Below, piece by piece: positions 61,901 through 64,000 of a stretch of DNA of 64,000 bases (position 1 is the first letter of the stretch; each line of letters begins with the position of its first letter). Made by a program: the position numbers and the translations under genes. The notes under the pieces were generated by a model that was not told the DNA's origin, ran no database searches, and saw only the letters and a program-made list of their open reading frames with translations. The DNA is from Rhyacophila brunnea (lineage: Eukaryota; Arthropoda; Insecta; Trichoptera; Rhyacophilidae): positions 1,240,001 to 1,304,000 of the forward strand of contig JAGYXB010001996.1 in NCBI GenBank assembly GCA_022495005.1. The letters are read 5' to 3'.

Positions 61901-64000
61901 CATTTCTATCATCAATCTTAGAAATGTCTATCTGTAATATAGAATCATCTTCTTTTAAATCTTCGCTTTCATGAGTATCATTTACAGGTGTACTTGTCGT
62001 AACATTCTCACCTTTCGCACTGAACAAAGTGAATGGCGATTGCAATTCTTCAATATCCTTATTAATTGATTTTGAACTATCCGATTTGATCAAATCACAA
62101 TGCGGAGTATGATCATTTTGAAATTCATATGACGGCACCACAATAGATTCAATATTTTTTTTATCATAGTCATAATGGCTTCTCTCATTCTCGATAAACT
62201 GTTTCGAAATTCCGTCAGGCGGATCTAAATAAACTGTAGATTCCCAAATACCGTTTTCAGGGTTGGATTCATTCTTTTGATTGATATTTGTGTTAATATC
62301 AGTGAAATTGGAAGAAAACTTAAGGTGATCTTCTTGCGCCATCAAGGAGTCTGTCCTCAATTCGTCCTGCTTGATTTTCTCTAAGCTTTCCAGAGGCGTT
62401 AGAAAGTTGACAAAGTTTCCGCTACCCATGCTGGAGAACTTGTTGCCGGCAAACGGAGAGAACATTGTGTCCCCCGGTAAATTGAAATAGCAAGTCGTGT
62501 CTTCTGGATCGTCTGCGAAAGATTTGTAGGTAGATAATCCGGTATCGTCGTGATACGGCGTATTGTCGGAGTAAATTTCCGCATTAACATCGGTGAAATT
62601 GCACGAAAACTGCAATGTTTCCGCTTCGGAAGGCAAAGATTCAATTAACTCACTTTCGGGAAGTGTTTTTCCTGAATTTAAATTTGCTCCTGGACCGTTT
62701 TCAGGGGGAAAAGTTAAAATTCTATCGATAGCGTCTTCCGTGCTCTTTAAATGTTCATCCGATTGCGGAAACAAATTATTGTCTGAGGGTTCATTGAACA
62801 GTCTATCGGCGTCGAGTGAATTGTTATCCGTCTGAATGCTGGGACAATTTATTAACGTGTCAGAGTCGGGAGTCCTAAGGCAGTCCTGGGAATTATTTTC
62901 TCCCGGAGACAGATCGAAGACCTCAACTGAAGGCCTGTCGCTCAGACTGGCGCTCTTTGTTTTACCTAAAAAAGAATCCATTCCGCTTTTAAAGACTAAT
63001 AACTCCTTCAATGAGGCGACATTCTTAGCTTGAAGCCCCGTCAAATCGTTGAGACTTTTGGTTGGTCGCAAATTTTTCAATGTCATATTCCAAAGGCTCT
63101 TCTTCAACTTGTACAGGTCCAGTCCGGGTTTGGAATTCAGCAAGGAAGAAGAGGATATTCTCGGGAAAGACAGATACTCTTCGGTCGGCAGACTAGAATC
63201 CTTTTTAGGAGAGTCCAATTGCGATTTCCTATATTTCTTTTCCAAGGAAAAGAGAATTTTGTTATCCAGAGACGTGTATGAAGCATCTTCACTCTCTAGA
63301 TCCGTGAAATCCATATCGATGTGGGTAAGAACCATAAAATCGGTGACTGATTTTGATTTGAGTTTTATCTTTTCGGTGATTGCACCCATCTCGATTCGCT
63401 TCTTCCAGATTTCGTCTTCAGTCTCCGATCCAGAGCTGGACTGTCTTGGAGGGCCCCAGCCTTCCTGCTTGGCATCGTTATCGTCTTTGGAGGCCTCGGG
63501 AGTGTAGCTTGAATCTTGAAGAGAATCGTAATCCTGGCCGTTGCCGGGACACTTGGACTGGAACATAGGATGAATGACGTCACAGTCGTCCGGTTTGTCA
63601 TGCAGCTTCACCAATCTGAAGTCAAGGGTGGGGTAACCCTCTCTGCCCTCTGCGGTCTCGGATTCAGGTACTCGTTGCGATATATCTTTAACACTTTCAC
63701 TAATTAATATGGCGTCCGAGGCGGGATCCGCCAGTCCGTCGTTTTCACTACTCTCACTTTTGATCGGTTCCCCGCGGACGTCTCTGGAGGGACTGGTCTG
63801 GTGGCTGGATTCCGAGCTGGACGTCTTCTCCGAATTCAACATGTTATCCAAATCACTGATCACATCGCTGACTGTTTTAATATAAGACATATCTTCCTGG
63901 GAAGTTAGCGCCACGTCCTGCAGCCATGGAGCCACCTGAGAGCTCTCTCTGTAAGCGTACACTGGCTTTCCGTGGTGTTCTGCCGAAGCGGAACTGAACA
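39591..64000 (-). CDS. Very large acidic protein, probable LMTK/AATYK-type kinase tail (3' nine exons, 5' end outside window)
   Basis: Exons in transcript order are >64000-60225, 59349-59058, 58286-55812, 55220-55024, 50249-50184, 48542-48357, 42276-42156, 42056-41970 and 40957-39591 (stop). Phases at the junctions are 0, 1, 1, 0, 0, 0, 1, 1 and all agree, giving at least 2,854 residues, open at the right edge. The protein is Ser/Asp/Asn/Glu-rich with no globular domain I recognise, so it is probably disordered. Exon 7 holds EGRKRVVFKKQKYHCVYEYP: RVVF fits the RVxF docking motif for protein phosphatase 1, followed at short distance by VY, as in the C-terminal part of lemur tyrosine kinases. 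An acidic ESESDDSSSGEFVWK block lies upstream. LMTK proteins are membrane-anchored Ser/Thr kinases with long tails acting in endosomal trafficking. The kinase domain would be right of the window, so another large scaffold is possible. Gene model confidence is high; the name is moderate. Confidence 0.62.
42156..42276 (-). CDS. Exon with PP1-docking motif (RVVF) of the LMTK-like gene
   Basis: The acceptor is TTTTAACAG|GAG and the donor TTCAG|GTAAAA (enters phase 0, leaves phase 1). It encodes EGRKRVVFKKQKYHCVYEYP followed by REISDNEADSPQLPDYSPYS. KRVVF matches the [RK]-x(0,1)-[VI]-x-[FW] consensus for binding the catalytic subunit of protein phosphatase 1. This basic, hydrophobic island is flanked by acidic sequence on both sides and is the best single clue to the gene's identity. 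Confidence 0.7.
42410..43390. other. Intron segment of unassigned origin
   Basis: It is less AT-rich than its neighbours at 42550-43080 and has overlapping open frames on both strands (for example CALVYTRQHLMRETFAPCAY). It may be a decayed repeat; no terminus or known domain seen. Confidence 0.3.
43397..43621. repeat. Nearly perfect 225-bp foldback (hairpin MITE)
   Basis: GTTGTTTTTATTTAATAAAA...ACTTATTCCACTTTTAATCA...GGACATTTTCAACT is mirrored by AGTTGAAAATGTCC...TGATTAAAAGTGGAATAAGC...TTTTATTAAATAAAAACAAC, with a spacer of about 20 nt (43493-43512) and few mismatches. It lies in the large intron 42277-48356. Confidence 0.9.
44683..45344. mobile_element. Pogo/Tigger-like element copy 1
   Basis: TA-CAGGTAACCCTCATTCATT at the left and CTTACCGTGGGCTACCTA-TA at the right are degenerate inverted ends. 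The interior (TTTATTTTGACATGTGCCACAT...GCAGACAGRCCA) repeats at 45923-46310. Confidence 0.55.
45923..46310. mobile_element. Pogo/Tigger-like element copy 2
   Basis: It starts TA-CAGATAACCTTCGTTAATC and shares TCATTTTGACATGTGCCACAT-like and AAATTTCACTTATCGCGAC segments with copy 1. The right end is unclear. Confidence 0.55.
47651..47850. mobile_element. hAT MITE family 1, short form, 200 bp
   Basis: It runs from CAATGATGAAGGGTGGAAGT to CCTCCAGCGTTCGCCACAG with the family TAAATAGTGCATGCTAACTT and inverse GCACTATTTATGTTGGA segments. Target duplication not preserved. Confidence 0.7.
49668..50036. mobile_element. Pogo-like MITE with TA borders
   Basis: TA-CAGTGAAACCCCGGTTTTAC at the left opposes CAGGATTCTACTG-TA at the right. 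The interior is AT-rich. It lies in the intron 48543-50183. Confidence 0.55.
52079..52178. repeat. AT-rich tandem repeat, about 48-bp unit
   Basis: ACCAATTAAAACTAATCAAT-TGATTAAATAATTA is repeated about twice with small changes and runs into AATTAATTAATTAATG. Confidence 0.7.
52972..53139. mobile_element. Pogo-like MITE with TA borders, 168 bp
   Basis: TA-CAGTAAAACTACGTTAAT at the left opposes ATTAATGGGGTTTTACTG-TA at the right. The inner part pairs again around CGAATT words. Confidence 0.7.
53411..53484. repeat. Short interrupted hairpin
   Basis: TAAATTAGACTTTGGTTGTC opposes GCAAACCAAAGTCTAAATTTA, with an inner AACCAAAG repeat. Confidence 0.55.
54158..54749. mobile_element. hAT MITE family 1 (long form)
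   Basis: It runs from CAGTGGCGAAGAGTGGAGGT to CTCCACCCTTCGCCACTG. The flanks GCATGTCT and GTATTTCT match at 6 of 8 bases. It is the same length as the copy at 21162 (592 bp). It lies in the intron 50250-55023. Confidence 0.85.
54908..54931 (+). repeat. Poly(A) tract
   Basis: A run of about 24 A inside an intron of the large gene; it may be the tail of a retroposed sequence. Confidence 0.7.
55470..55625 (-). mobile_element. tRNA-like SINE family 2
   Basis: On the minus strand ATGGCTGAGTGGTAACAAG (A-box-like) and TCGGATTCGAATTCCGA (B-box-like) are followed by GGACTCAGAACATAGACTGA and AGGCTGAGCAAGTGACAG. Confidence 0.7.
55812..58286 (-). CDS. Second giant exon of the LMTK-like gene
   Basis: This 2,475-nt internal exon begins at TTTTTCAG|AT (phase 1, DIANKDVKYANEDVEDQEAAF) and ends at IYFSG with donor TCTG|GTAAGT (phase 1). 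It encodes about 825 residues dominated by Ser, Asn and Asp, with FNRLLMAYNHSLGGAPEDLN and FQWQQPVEMVMG near the start as the most hydrophobic, probably conserved segments, and VLIDTQFHFLDCLESPIIGDENS near the end. The open frame extends past both splice sites by chance, so raw ORF ends are wrong. No catalytic domain is seen. Confidence 0.78.
58395..58550 (-). mobile_element. tRNA-like SINE family 2, second copy
   Basis: On the minus strand CCTGGTTCGAATCCTGGGTC (B-box-like) is followed by AGAGTATGGACCTAATAAGT and GAGCAAGTGGCTGACATCC, as in 55470-55625. A more decayed copy seems to follow at 58640-58790. Confidence 0.7.
60225..64000 (-). CDS. Giant 5' exon of the LMTK-like gene (partial)
   Basis: This is one open frame of at least 1,258 codons without interruption. 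It continues past the window edge (the frame reads ...FSSASAEHHGKPVYAYRESS), so the apparent start at 63962 is only a GTG valine codon. It ends at LRNELELKLPLAQ, where CACAG|GTGATT is a donor in phase 0; the downstream stop near 60156 is intronic. The sequence is full of Ser, Asp, Glu and Asn with many Thr/Ser-Pro sites, and contains VSDVISDLDNMLNSEKTSSS near its start and SLEKKYRKS around codon 250. There are no cysteine pairs, membrane segments or obvious repeats. The length is notable: typical internal exons of insect genes are far shorter. Confidence 0.8.

Noticed and set aside
63962..63964. Apparent start of the large right-hand frame
   Set aside because: The codon is GTG and the frame stays open to the window edge, so this is an internal valine.

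Overview
This is a nuclear fragment of an AT-rich insect genome. The main evidence is three genes of the Yellow / major royal jelly protein (MRJP) family, split by GT-AG introns that I could resolve by reading frame and phase, together with dense hAT, pogo-like, LINE and tRNA-derived SINE debris. I cannot fix the order: repeated TAGGTACCT-like strings suit Lepidoptera or Hemiptera, but nothing here is decisive.

Layout. 1-5.5 kb is repeat-rich and holds a broken TE-type gene (1344-2509, minus), a LINE 3' end and two hAT elements. Yellow-family gene A (plus, 3 exons, 5742-9794) follows. A convergent 4.5-kb gap (9.8-14.3 kb) made almost wholly of nested repeats separates it from Yellow-family gene B (minus, 6 exons, 14309 to about 22.1 kb). 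B is divergent from Yellow-family gene C (plus, 5 exons, 24962-33251). B and C share two intron positions and phases, so they look like an old inverted duplicate pair. From 33.4 to 39.6 kb I see no gene, only LINE and MITE remnants.

The right 24 kb (39591 to the window edge, minus strand) is the 3' part of one very large gene. Nine exons join in perfect phase into at least 2,854 residues of acidic, Ser/Asp/Asn-rich, probably disordered protein with a KRVVF protein-phosphatase-1 docking motif near the end. This resembles the cytoplasmic tail of lemur tyrosine kinases (LMTK/AATYK); the kinase domain would lie beyond the right edge, so the assignment is an inference.

The Yellow proteins carry signal peptides and should be secreted; the large protein should be cytoplasmic. 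They have no obvious functional link. The most striking non-genic features are two hAT-type MITE families inserted into each other reciprocally at two loci (11.7 kb and 27.4 kb), a gene whose start codon appears to be cut off from the rest of the protein by an intron with two equivalent ATG|GT sites (gene B), a nearly perfect 225-bp foldback (43.4 kb), and a GC-rich insertion inside a foldback element that itself carries a hAT MITE with an exact 8-bp target duplication.
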